Below are positions 1 through 6,535 of a stretch of DNA of 6,702 bases, piece by piece. Both the position numbers and the translations under genes were made by a program. The notes under the pieces were generated by a model. It was not told the origin of the DNA. It ran no database searches and worked only from the letters and a program-made list of their open reading frames with translations. How positions within the stretch are numbered: the stretch's first letter is position 1; each line of letters begins with the position of its first letter. Source of the stretch: an uncultured Erysipelotrichaceae bacterium (lineage in GTDB: Bacteria; Bacillota_I; Bacilli_A; Erysipelotrichales; Coprobacillaceae); NCBI GenBank assembly GCA_900550005.1, contig URQL01000094.1:1-6702 (forward strand), given 5' to 3'.

Positions 1-1181
1 AGTAATACCGCTAAAAATCTTTTGGTAACTAAATCAAAAATTCTTCTTTCCCCTTCGCTCATACTATCTTTGTAAGCTACTTCTTCTGTAGGAATAATCG
101 CATGATGATCAGATACTTTACGATTATCAACATAACGATTATTCTTTTTAATTGGATTTTTTAAAATCATCGCAATTGCATCATCATAATCTAAACCTTG
201 CAAAGCAACTAAACGTTCTTTAATCGTAGGAACAATATCTTCTGTTAAATAACGAGAATCGGTTCTAGGATAAGTCACTACTTTATGCGTTTCATATAAA
301 CTTTGCATATAATCTAAAGTTTGTTTTGCACTATAGCCATAAATTTTATTAGCATCTTGTTGTAAAGAAGTTAAGTCATATAATGCAGGGCTATAAGTCT
401 TTTTATTAGTTACTTTTTTACTTTGAATAACAAGTGGTTGATTTATTAATTGATCAAAACAAGCATCTCTTTTTTCTTGACTTAAACTTGGTTTATTTTT
501 TTGTGTCCAAATGATGTCATCGACTTTTACTTGAATAGAATAAAGATCAACTGGTTTAAATTGTTTGATTTCTTCTTCTCTTTGTAAAACTAAAGCAAGG
601 GTTGGGGTTTGTACACGACCACAAGATAAAGAAGCATTATATTTACATGTTAAAGCACGACTAGCATTCATTCCTACTAACCAATCTGCAACACTACGAC
701 TATAAGCACTATAATATAAAGGTTCATATGCTTTAGCATCTTTTAAATGGGCAAAACCTTCTTTAATGGCCTTACTTGTAACTGAAGAAATCCATAATCT
801 TTTTAAAGGTTTCTTATTACCCGCTTTTAATAAGATCCATCTAGCTACTAATTCTCCTTCTCTACCAGCATCGGTAGCAATAACGATATCTTGAATGTCT
901 TTCCTTTGAATTTGTGTTTTAACTGCTTGATATTGTTTACTTGTTTTACCAATCACAACTAAATCAAAATGTTTAGGAATAATTGGTAAATCTTCCATAG
1001 CCCAATGTTGGTATTTACGATCGTATTTTTCTGGATCAGCTAAAGTAACAAGATGCCCTAAAGCCCATGTCACAACATATTTATTTCCTTCTAAAGCACC
1101 ATTGATTTTTTTATTACAACCTAATACTTTGGCTATGTCTCTTCCTACAGAAGGTTTTTCAGCTAATACTAATGTTTTCAT
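1..1181 (-). CDS. topB: DNA topoisomerase III, N-terminal part (truncated by window edge)
   Basis: Type IA topoisomerase: it nicks one DNA strand through a 5'-phosphotyrosine link, passes the other strand and reseals, relaxing negative supercoils and resolving replication or recombination intermediates in the cytoplasm. I read 393 uninterrupted codons from ATG at 1181 down to base 1. The Toprim domain opens with MKTLVLAEKPSVGRDIA (catalytic Glu8) and carries the acidic ATDAGREGE motif at residues 102-110. Next come SCGRVQTPTLALV (about 186-198) and the active-site motif TYPRTDSRYL with Tyr304. Then comes SDHHAIIPTE (about 357-366). The 'ALGHLVTLADP' and 'MEDLPIIP' stretches fit the chromosomal Bacillota TopB type. 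The family is usually about 650-730 residues, so the C-terminal part lies outside the window. The start is supported by GGAG at 1189-1192, 7 bases upstream. It lies inside the 3' end of the metalloprotease gene (23-bp overlap), so the two are probably co-transcribed and perhaps translationally coupled. No frameshift was seen. Confidence 0.95.
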   Translation of the reverse strand, partial: MKTLVLAEKPSVGRDIAKVLGCNKKINGALEGNKYVVTWALGHLVTLADPEKYDRKYQHWAMEDLPIIPKHFDLVVIGKTSKQYQAVKTQIQRKDIQDIVIATDAGREGELVARWILLKAGNKKPLKRLWISSVTSKAIKEGFAHLKDAKAYEPLYYSAYSRSVADWLVGMNASRALTCKYNASLSCGRVQTPTLALVLQREEEIKQFKPVDLYSIQVKVDDIIWTQKNKPSLSQEKRDACFDQLINQPLVIQSKKVTNKKTYSPALYDLTSLQQDANKIYGYSAKQTLDYMQSLYETHKVVTYPRTDSRYLTEDIVPTIKERLVALQGLDYDDAIAMILKNPIKKNNRYVDNRKVSDHHAIIPTEEVAYKDSMSEGERRIFDLVTKRFLAVL

Positions 1182-2277
1182 TATTCCACTCCATTTCTTT
1201 TATTAAATTCATATATTCTTCTTCAATTTTTAATTCAACTTGATAAGGATAAGTTTGTTTAAGGTGATTAAACATTTCTAAATAATGTTTTGCTTTGTGT
1301 AAATTTTGTTCACATTTTAACGTATAAACATATTGGAAACGTACCACAGATGGATTCTTTTTCATTTGTTTTATAAAATTATCGAATTCTTTCGTTTTAT
1401 AAGTCATTGCCTGTTTAAGATTTCCTTTAAGTATTTCAATATAAATTAAATCAAGTTGTAATAAATAGTGATAAATACCTATCAAATTAAGATCAAGCGC
1501 TTTTTTAATCAATTTATAAGCTTCATCAAAATCATGTTTTTCCATTAAATAATTACATCTTAGAACAACTAAAGTTAAACTTAAGCCATTATGAAGTAAT
1601 TCAATGTTGGGTAATTCAAAATAAGCAGGATCTAAATCACGTAAACTTTTTCCTTCTAAAAGTTTTTCATAAAGATCCATTTGCAACCAAAATGACTTTT
1701 TAGCATAAACATCTTTATTTAAATAAAGCACGTTATAGCCATCATTTACCATTGTCTGATTAGAAATTGGAATTCCATTTGTAAGTACACTAACGAAAGC
1801 AACGAAAACAAAAGTTAAACAAATAAACTGAACTAACCCCTGCGTATGAAAATAGAAGATCAAAAAGATAATAAAACTCATACCATCAAATAAAATCCCA
1901 CCTAAATTATATAAAACACAGGGAAATTTTCCTTCTTCATAGTCAGGAGGTGCCATTAAACATTGACCTGCAGTAGATAATAAAAAATAATTTTTGATTT
2001 GATAATGTTGATTTTCTTTAATCAAAATCCACTTAAAAATACGAAAAGAAAGAAAATCATAACCACTAATAAGTCCAAAGAAAAGGTGTCCACTTTCATG
2101 AATAACAATTTCAACACAGTAAATCATTAACATCAAACAAAAAAGTAAAACCAAATAACCAACAAATAAAAAAAGTGAATCTGTATTAGCTAAACGAAAT
2201 GCATAGTCACAAGCAATTAAACCAATGATTCCACCAAAAATAAAGCCAATCAGTGGAGTTAAGTATTTTTTGATCAT
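1159..2277 (-). CDS. M50-family membrane zinc metalloprotease with TPR-like C-terminal tail
   Basis: Predicted polytopic membrane protein of 372 residues, probably a site-2-type (M50) protease cleaving substrates in or near the membrane; the substrate is unknown. Visible in sequence: hydrophobic segments at about 5-23, 34-59, 118-143 and 146-166. The zinc motif HESGH (residues 60-64, with His60, Glu61 and His64) sits at the end of the second segment. NGIP (167-170) followed by NDG with Asp179 matches the second M50 motif that supplies the third zinc ligand. All expected catalytic residues are therefore present. From about 193 onward it is soluble and helical, with TPR-like hairpins at about 233-263, 270-294 and 312-339, possibly a partner-binding platform. 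ATG at 2277 is chosen because AGAGGTGAGG (2281-2290) lies just upstream. An in-frame ATG at 2298 would add 7 residues, but it falls inside the likely -10 box and has no ribosome site. The gene overlaps topB by 23 bp. The family call is good; the biological role is unknown. Confidence 0.85.
   Translation of the reverse strand: MIKKYLTPLIGFIFGGIIGLIACDYAFRLANTDSLFLFVGYLVLLFCLMLMIYCVEIVIHESGHLFFGLISGYDFLSFRIFKWILIKENQHYQIKNYFLLSTAGQCLMAPPDYEEGKFPCVLYNLGGILFDGMSFIIFLIFYFHTQGLVQFICLTFVFVAFVSVLTNGIPISNQTMVNDGYNVLYLNKDVYAKKSFWLQMDLYEKLLEGKSLRDLDPAYFELPNIELLHNGLSLTLVVLRCNYLMEKHDFDEAYKLIKKALDLNLIGIYHYLLQLDLIYIEILKGNLKQAMTYKTKEFDNFIKQMKKNPSVVRFQYVYTLKCEQNLHKAKHYLEMFNHLKQTYPYQVELKIEEEYMNLIKEMEWNNENISIS
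1189..1192 (-). promoter_or_regulatory. Ribosome binding site of topB
   Basis: GGAG on the minus strand, 7 bases before the topB ATG at 1181. It is embedded in the last codons of the metalloprotease gene, so ribosomes finishing that gene pass directly over it, which would permit translational coupling. Confidence 0.7.
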
Positions 2278-2280
2278 GAT

Positions 2281-2290
2281 CCTCACCTCT
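2281..2290 (-). promoter_or_regulatory. Ribosome binding site deciding the metalloprotease start
   Basis: Minus-strand AGAGGTGAGG, with the GAGGTG core 6 bases before ATG at 2277. It lies between the two candidate in-frame ATGs and so favours the downstream one (372 residues rather than 379). Confidence 0.75.
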
Positions 2291-2310
2291 AAATCCATTA
2301 TAACGGATTT
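2291..2310. promoter_or_regulatory. Near-perfect 20-bp palindrome over the -10 box (candidate operator)
   Basis: AAATCCATTATAACGGATTT has 9 of 10 complementary pairs about its centre (only 2297/2304 fails). It encloses the TATAAT of the leftward promoter. A dimeric repressor bound here would block RNA polymerase. Its sequence differs from the MarR-type palindromes at 2362 and 2859, so a different regulator is implied. It could also be chance or a leader hairpin, though most of it lies upstream of the predicted transcription start. Confidence 0.4.
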
Positions 2311-2325
2311 CCTACTTTTTTAAAA
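2297..2325 (-). promoter_or_regulatory. Putative sigma-A promoter for metalloprotease-topB
   Basis: A perfect -10 TATAAT is read on the minus strand at 2302-2297. A weak -35 (TTTTAA, 2325-2320) lies 17 bases upstream. Transcription would start near 2290, leaving a leader of only about 13 bases that is almost entirely ribosome binding site. The -10 call is solid by sequence; the -35 is poor, so the promoter may be weak or activator-dependent. Confidence 0.6.
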
Positions 2326-2331
2326 TTATTA

Positions 2332-2360
2332 TTTACAATTAAAAAATTGTATGGTATCAT
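2332..2360 (+). promoter_or_regulatory. Sigma-A promoter of the marR-ABC operon
   Basis: -35 TTTACA (2332-2337), an exact 17-base spacer and -10 TATCAT (2355-2360), preceded by TG at 2352-2353 to give an extended -10 (TGGTATCAT). The predicted start at about 2366-2368 falls inside the left arm of the palindrome at 2362-2379, so repressor binding would block initiation. An upstream in-frame ATG at 2351 lies within this promoter and cannot be the start of marR. Confidence 0.8.
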
Positions 2361-2361
2361 A

Positions 2362-2379
2362 TTGTTCGTATCCGAACAA
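2362..2379. promoter_or_regulatory. Operator 1, inverted repeat at the marR promoter start site
   Basis: TTGTTCGTATCCGAACAA has perfect 7-bp arms (TTGTTCG / CGAACAA) around TATC. It sits between the -10 box and the marR ribosome binding site. A closely similar copy at 2859-2876 (15 of 18 identical) lies before the first ABC gene, as expected for the binding site of the MarR protein encoded between them. Binding by this particular protein is an inference from position and repetition. Confidence 0.8.
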
Positions 2380-2385
2380 AGGAGG
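2378..2385 (+). promoter_or_regulatory. Ribosome binding site deciding the marR start
   Basis: AAAGGAGG, a near-ideal site, 7 bases before ATG at 2393. It fixes that ATG as the start in preference to the in-frame ATG at 2351. It abuts and slightly overlaps the right arm of operator 1. Confidence 0.85.
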
Positions 2386-2392
2386 CTATAAA

Positions 2393-2845
2393 ATGTTCAA
2401 AGATCCTATCGTTTATCGTGTTAAAACCATCAATAATCTAATGAAACGTAATATTGATATTGCCTTAATGCAAAAATTAGATAAGGCAACTTTTATGCGT
2501 TGTTGGATCATTGGTTTTATCCATGAACGTAATGAACGTGGTTTAGATACTTTTCAAAAAGATATTGAAAAAGAATTTAATATTTCTCGTTCAACGACCT
2601 CTGAAATGCTTAAAATGATGGAAAAGAAACAACTTATCAAACGTGAATCCGTAGATTATGATGCTCGTTTAAAAAAAATCACTTTAACAAGCTATTCTCA
2701 AATGATTGATAAAATTGTTGATAGCGAGGCTAAACGTATTCATGAATCCATCACCAATGAATTAACTCAAGAAGAATTAGATACTTATTTAAAGATTTCT
2801 GACAAAATCATTGATAATCTTAAAAATTTATCTAATCATGATTAA
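2393..2845 (+). CDS. MarR-family winged-helix transcriptional repressor
   Basis: Protein of 150 residues, the usual MarR length (about 140-160). Such proteins are cytoplasmic dimers that bind palindromic operators and release them on ligand or oxidant binding, often controlling efflux. Visible: a helical N-terminal dimerisation part, then a winged helix-turn-helix in which ISRSTTSEMLKMMEKKQLIK (about 64-83) is the recognition helix and its follow-on. The wing ESVDYDARLKKITLT (85-99) carries the hallmark D-x-R (Asp90, Arg92), followed by C-terminal dimerisation helices (about 100-145). A single cysteine, Cys37 in the N-terminal helices, could sense oxidants, but nothing here proves that. First gene of the operon, followed after 53 bp by the ABC transporter pair. 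Palindromes flanking it on both sides point to autorepression plus control of the transporter. The inducing compound is unknown. Confidence 0.92.
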   Translation: MFKDPIVYRVKTINNLMKRNIDIALMQKLDKATFMRCWIIGFIHERNERGLDTFQKDIEKEFNISRSTTSEMLKMMEKKQLIKRESVDYDARLKKITLTSYSQMIDKIVDSEAKRIHESITNELTQEELDTYLKISDKIIDNLKNLSNHD

Positions 2846-2858
2846 TTTTTTATTCAAA

Positions 2859-2876
2859 TAGTTCGTATACTAACAA
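2859..2876. promoter_or_regulatory. Operator 2, inverted repeat before the ABC genes, with embedded -10-like box
   Basis: TAGTTCGTATACTAACAA matches operator 1 at 15 of 18 positions and has 7 of 9 symmetric pairs. It lies in the 53-bp gap between marR and the first ABC gene. It contains TATACT (2866-2871), a good -10 hexamer, but no convincing -35 at 16-18 bases upstream (TAATTT at 17). It may act as a roadblock or repressor site for readthrough, or as an operator of a weak internal promoter. Confidence 0.7.
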
Positions 2877-2883
2877 ATCAAAA

Positions 2884-2890
2884 GAAAGGA
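2884..2890 (+). promoter_or_regulatory. Ribosome binding site of first ABC gene
   Basis: GAAAGGA, 8 bases before ATG at 2899. It supports that start; no competing upstream in-frame ATG was noted. Confidence 0.7.
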
Positions 2891-2898
2891 AGAACTTT

Positions 2899-4629
2899 AT
2901 GCTTAAAACATTAATGAAACAAATTAAAGAATACAAAAAAGATTCCTTGCTTACAATGTTATTTGCAGCTTTAGAAGTATTCATGGAAATCCTTATTCCT
3001 TTACTTATGGCAAGTTTAATTGATAAGGGTATCCAAGCTGGAAACATGAGCCAAGTCTATAAATATGGTGTGTTCATGTTCATTATTGCTATCGCAACAT
3101 TAAGTTTAGGTTTTTTAGCTGGAAACCATGCTGCTAAAGCAAGTACAGGTTTTGCTGCTAATGTGCGTGAAGCAATGTATATTAATATTCAATCATTCTC
3201 ATTTTCAAATATTGATAAATATTCAACAGCCGGTTTAGTTACCCGTCTAACAACTGATGTAACAAATGTACAAATGGCTTATCAAATGATTATTCGTATA
3301 TGCATCCGTGCACCACTTAGTTTGATCTGTGCCCTATCAATGGCTTTAATGATCAGTCCAAGTTTAAGTACGATTTTTATTGTCGCAATTATTTTCTTAG
3401 TTATTGTTTTAGGATTTATCATGTTTAAAGCTATGGGACATTTCAACAGAGTTTTCCCTCAATATGATGCTTTAAATGAAAGTGTTCAAGAAAATGTTGT
3501 GGGAATTCGTGTCGTTAAAAGTTTCGTAAGAGAAAATTACGAAAATAAAAAATTTAGAGATGCTGCAAATCATTTATATAAATTATTTGTTAAAGCGGAA
3601 TCCATCCTATCATTCAATAACCCAGCTATGATGGTTTCTATTTATGGATGTATCTTACTTTTATCTTGGTTAGGGGCTAAAAGTATTGTTGGTGGTACTT
3701 TAACAACAGGTGAACTTACGAGTTTATTTAGTTATGTTATGAATATCATGATGTCATTAATGATGTTATCTATGGTTTTTGTCATGATTACAATGTCTTT
3801 AGCTTCAGGTCGTCGTATTAGTGAAGTAATTAATGAAAAATCTGATTTAGTTTCTCCTGATCAAGCTTTAACTCAAGTTGAAAATGGACAAATCGATTTT
3901 GATCATGTAAGTTTTTCTTACAAACACGGTAGTGGTGAACCGGTTTTAAAAGATATCAACTTACACATCAAATCAGGTGAAACAATTGGTATTATCGGTG
4001 GTACCGGAAGTGCTAAAAGTAGTTTAGTTAACTTGATTTCTCGTTTATATGACGTTGATGAAGGTAGTGTAAGTGTTGGTAATCAAGATGTTCGTAACTA
4101 CGATTTAGAAGTATTAAGAAATGAAGTTGCTGTTGTTTTACAAAAGAATGTCTTATTTAGTGGAACAATTCTTCAAAACCTACGTTGGGGTAATGAAAAT
4201 GCTACTGAAGAAGAATGTAAAGAAGCATGTCATCTAGCTTGTGCTGATGAATTTATCGAACGTTTTGAAGATGGTTACAATACTTATATTGAACAAGGTG
4301 GTTCAAACGTATCAGGTGGTCAAAAACAAAGATTATGTATTGCTAGAGCACTACTTAAAAAACCTAAAATCTTAATTCTTGATGATTCAACAAGTGCAGT
4401 TGATACAGCAACAGATGCAAGTATCCAAGCTTCATTTGAAAAACGTATCCCTGATACAACTAAAATCATCATTTCTCAACGTATTTCAAGTGTTCAAAAC
4501 GCTGATCGTATTATCGTATTAAATGATGGTGTGATCGATGGTTTTGCACCACATGAAGAGTTATTAAAAACAAATGAAATCTATTCAACAATTTATGAAA
4601 CACAAACTAAAGAGAAGGAGGAAGCATAA
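2899..4629 (+). CDS. ABC exporter half-transporter, degenerate-site subunit (BmrC/LmrC/EfrC-like)
   Basis: Protein of 576 residues: an N-terminal transmembrane domain of about 310 residues (hydrophobic segments from about 17 on) and a C-terminal nucleotide-binding domain. Expected to form a heterodimer in the cytoplasmic membrane with the next gene product and export drugs, lipids or peptides by ATP hydrolysis; the substrate is not readable. Motifs: A-loop Tyr341; Walker A GGTGSAKS (367-374), where Ala372 replaces the usual Gly; Q-loop Gln415; intact signature VSGGQ (471-475). Walker B is ILILDD (491-496), with Asp496 where the catalytic Glu normally sits. The switch region is SQRIS, with Gln527 in place of the H-loop His. 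Its own Walker A/B/H side is therefore degenerate, while it supplies a good signature to the partner's active site. This is the known pattern of heterodimeric exporters, not decay. The stop codon shares one base with the next start (TAATG), implying coupled translation. Confidence 0.93.
   Translation: MLKTLMKQIKEYKKDSLLTMLFAALEVFMEILIPLLMASLIDKGIQAGNMSQVYKYGVFMFIIAIATLSLGFLAGNHAAKASTGFAANVREAMYINIQSFSFSNIDKYSTAGLVTRLTTDVTNVQMAYQMIIRICIRAPLSLICALSMALMISPSLSTIFIVAIIFLVIVLGFIMFKAMGHFNRVFPQYDALNESVQENVVGIRVVKSFVRENYENKKFRDAANHLYKLFVKAESILSFNNPAMMVSIYGCILLLSWLGAKSIVGGTLTTGELTSLFSYVMNIMMSLMMLSMVFVMITMSLASGRRISEVINEKSDLVSPDQALTQVENGQIDFDHVSFSYKHGSGEPVLKDINLHIKSGETIGIIGGTGSAKSSLVNLISRLYDVDEGSVSVGNQDVRNYDLEVLRNEVAVVLQKNVLFSGTILQNLRWGNENATEEECKEACHLACADEFIERFEDGYNTYIEQGGSNVSGGQKQRLCIARALLKKPKILILDDSTSAVDTATDASIQASFEKRIPDTTKIIISQRISSVQNADRIIVLNDGVIDGFAPHEELLKTNEIYSTIYETQTKEKEEA
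4615..4621 (+). promoter_or_regulatory. Ribosome binding site of second ABC gene
   Basis: AAGGAGG, 7 bases before ATG at 4629 and inside the last codons of the first ABC gene. A strong site combined with the TAATG junction supports equal, coupled production of the two subunits. Confidence 0.85.
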
Positions 4630-6482
4630 TGAAAAAAGAAAATAATTTAGTTCGTTTACTTAAAATGGTTTTTAGTCAATATAAATTCCATTTAATCATC
4701 GTACTTACTTGTATTATTTTAAATGCTTTTTGTAACGTTCAAGGAACACTATTTATGCAAACTCTTATTGATGATTACATTACACCAATGATTGGTCAAG
4801 TCAACCCTGATTTTAGTGGCTTGCTTAAAGCCTTAACACGCGTAGCTGGGTTCTATGCATTAGGAATTATTTGTTCTTACTCATTCAACCGTATCATGGT
4901 TAATGTAACTCAAGGATTCTTACGTAATATTCGTATTCAATTATTTGAACACATGGAATCCTTACCAATTCGTTATTTTGACAGAACACCTCATGGTGAT
5001 ACCATGTCAATTTATACAAATGATACAGATACTTTAAGACAATTGATCTCTCAATCTATTCCTCAACTTGTATCAAGTATCATTACTATTATTACTGTAT
5101 TTATTTCTATGCTTATTTTAAATATCCCTTTAACGGTTGTAAGTTGTTTAATGATCGTTGTCATGACATTTACCTCTAAAAAATTAGGTGGCTTATCTAG
5201 CCAATACTTCGTTAAACAACAAAACGATATTGGACAAGTCAATGGTTATATTGAAGAAATGATTTCTGGTCAAAAAGTCGTTAAAGTGTTTAACCATGAA
5301 GAAAAAGCCATTGAAGGTTTTAAAGAATTAAATAACCAATTAAAAGATAGTGCTTATTTAGCAAATAAATATGCTAATATTTTAATGCCTGTAACCGTTC
5401 AATTAGGTAATGTTTCTTATATTATTTGTGCCTTTGTTGGAGCTATAATGGCATTAAATGGTCATTTTGGTTTAACTATTGGTACTTTAGTTTCATTCTT
5501 AACTTTAAATAAAAGTTTCAATGGTCCAATTGGGCAAATCTCTCAACAAATCAACTCTGTTGCTATGGCTCAAGCCGGTGCACGTCGTATCTTCCATTTA
5601 CTTGACTTAGAAAGTGAAGTTGATGAAGGAAATGTTACACTTTGTCGTGTAAAAGTAGAAGGCGATAAGTTAATTGAAACAGATCAACGTACAGGACATT
5701 GGGCTTGGAAACATCCTCATGCAGATGGTACAACAGAACTTGTTCCTATGAGAGGTGATATTCGTTTAGAAAACGTAGACTTTGGTTACTTTGATGATCG
5801 TTATGTTCTACATGGTGTTAATGTTTATGCAAATCCTGGTGAAAAAATTGCTTTCGTTGGTGCAACAGGGGCAGGTAAAACAACCATTACTAACTTGATC
5901 AACCGTTTCTACGATATCCAAAATGGAACCATTACTTATGATGGTATTGATATTAAATTAATCAAGAAAGACGATCTACGTCGTTCATTAGGAGTCGTAT
6001 TGCAAGATACACACTTATTTACGGGAACAGTCATGGAAAATATACGTTATGGTCGTTTAGATGCCACAGATGAAGAATGTATCGAAGCAGCTAAACTTGC
6101 TAATGCTGATACATTTATCAAACATTTACCTGATGGTTATAACACTGTACTACATGGTGATGGAAGTAACTTATCTCAAGGACAACGACAATTACTTGCC
6201 ATTGCTAGAGCAGCTGTTGCCAATCCACCTGCATTGATTCTTGATGAAGCGACTTCTTCAATCGATTCACGTACAGAAAAGCTTGTTCAAGATGGTATGG
6301 ATAAATTAATGGAAGGTAGAACTACTTTAGTTATTGCTCACCGTTTATCAACAATTCGAAATAGTGATTGTATCATGGTCTTAGAACAAGGTCATATCAT
6401 TGAACGTGGTAACCATGAAAGCTTGATCAAAGAAAAAGGTAAGTATTATCAACTTTATACTGGTGCTATCGAAATGGACTAA
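4629..6482 (+). CDS. ABC exporter half-transporter, catalytic-site subunit (BmrD/LmrD/EfrD-like)
   Basis: Protein of 617 residues, the partner of the preceding gene product. It has a transmembrane domain of about 320 residues with a coupling-region motif (PIRYFDRTPHGDTMS, about 113-127) and a nucleotide-binding domain. A linker or insertion of about 45 residues (about 330-375, including RTGHWAWKHPHADG) separates them; similar inserts are known in this subunit type and account for its greater length. Motifs: A-loop Tyr387; Walker A GATGAGKT (411-418, Lys417); Q-loop Gln459; Walker B ALILDE (535-540) with catalytic Glu540; H-loop His571 in AHRLST. The signature is LSQGQ (515-519) instead of LSGGQ, and this faces the degenerate site of the partner. 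It therefore carries the competent ATPase site, completed by the VSGGQ of the first subunit. The assignment to heterodimeric multidrug-type exporters is firm; the transported compound is unknown. It is followed directly by an intrinsic terminator. Confidence 0.94.
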   Translation: MKKENNLVRLLKMVFSQYKFHLIIVLTCIILNAFCNVQGTLFMQTLIDDYITPMIGQVNPDFSGLLKALTRVAGFYALGIICSYSFNRIMVNVTQGFLRNIRIQLFEHMESLPIRYFDRTPHGDTMSIYTNDTDTLRQLISQSIPQLVSSIITIITVFISMLILNIPLTVVSCLMIVVMTFTSKKLGGLSSQYFVKQQNDIGQVNGYIEEMISGQKVVKVFNHEEKAIEGFKELNNQLKDSAYLANKYANILMPVTVQLGNVSYIICAFVGAIMALNGHFGLTIGTLVSFLTLNKSFNGPIGQISQQINSVAMAQAGARRIFHLLDLESEVDEGNVTLCRVKVEGDKLIETDQRTGHWAWKHPHADGTTELVPMRGDIRLENVDFGYFDDRYVLHGVNVYANPGEKIAFVGATGAGKTTITNLINRFYDIQNGTITYDGIDIKLIKKDDLRRSLGVVLQDTHLFTGTVMENIRYGRLDATDEECIEAAKLANADTFIKHLPDGYNTVLHGDGSNLSQGQRQLLAIARAAVANPPALILDEATSSIDSRTEKLVQDGMDKLMEGRTTLVIAHRLSTIRNSDCIMVLEQGHIIERGNHESLIKEKGKYYQLYTGAIEMD

Positions 6483-6510
6483 TCTACTTCTTAAGAAGTA
6501 GATTTTTTTT
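6481..6510 (+). terminator. Intrinsic terminator of the marR-ABC operon
   Basis: Perfect 10-bp arms AATCTACTTC (6481-6490) and GAAGTAGATT (6495-6504) around TTAA, with a T-run at 6503-6510. The left arm begins within the stop codon of the second ABC gene, so the last codon is followed at once by the hairpin. Confidence 0.92.
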
Positions 6511-6535
6511 GCTATTGTATATATAAATAAAAAGA

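Noticed and set aside
1..1181. topB as part of an integrative element (such elements often carry a topoisomerase III)
   Set aside because: No relaxase, integrase, single-strand binding or conjugation genes are visible, and the N-terminal sequence looks like the chromosomal Bacillota type. Only a wider window could change this.
2351..2392. Longer start for the MarR protein (ATG at 2351, 14 extra residues)
   Set aside because: This ATG lies inside the promoter (extended -10 at 2352-2360), upstream of the predicted transcript start. The strong AAAGGAGG serves the ATG at 2393.
2278..2392. Riboswitch or leader attenuator in the divergent intergenic region
   Set aside because: Both predicted leaders are very short (roughly 13 and 26 bases), leaving no room for an aptamer.
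2850..3047. 65-codon open frame on the minus strand
   Set aside because: It lies antisense over the start of the first ABC gene and operator 2, has no recognisable domain, and is best explained as a shadow of the real gene.
4396..4530. Loss of catalytic Glu and H-loop His in the first ABC subunit read as gene decay
   Set aside because: The frame is intact, the signature motif is perfect, and the partner carries the reciprocal signature change, so this is the normal degenerate-site subunit of a heterodimer.
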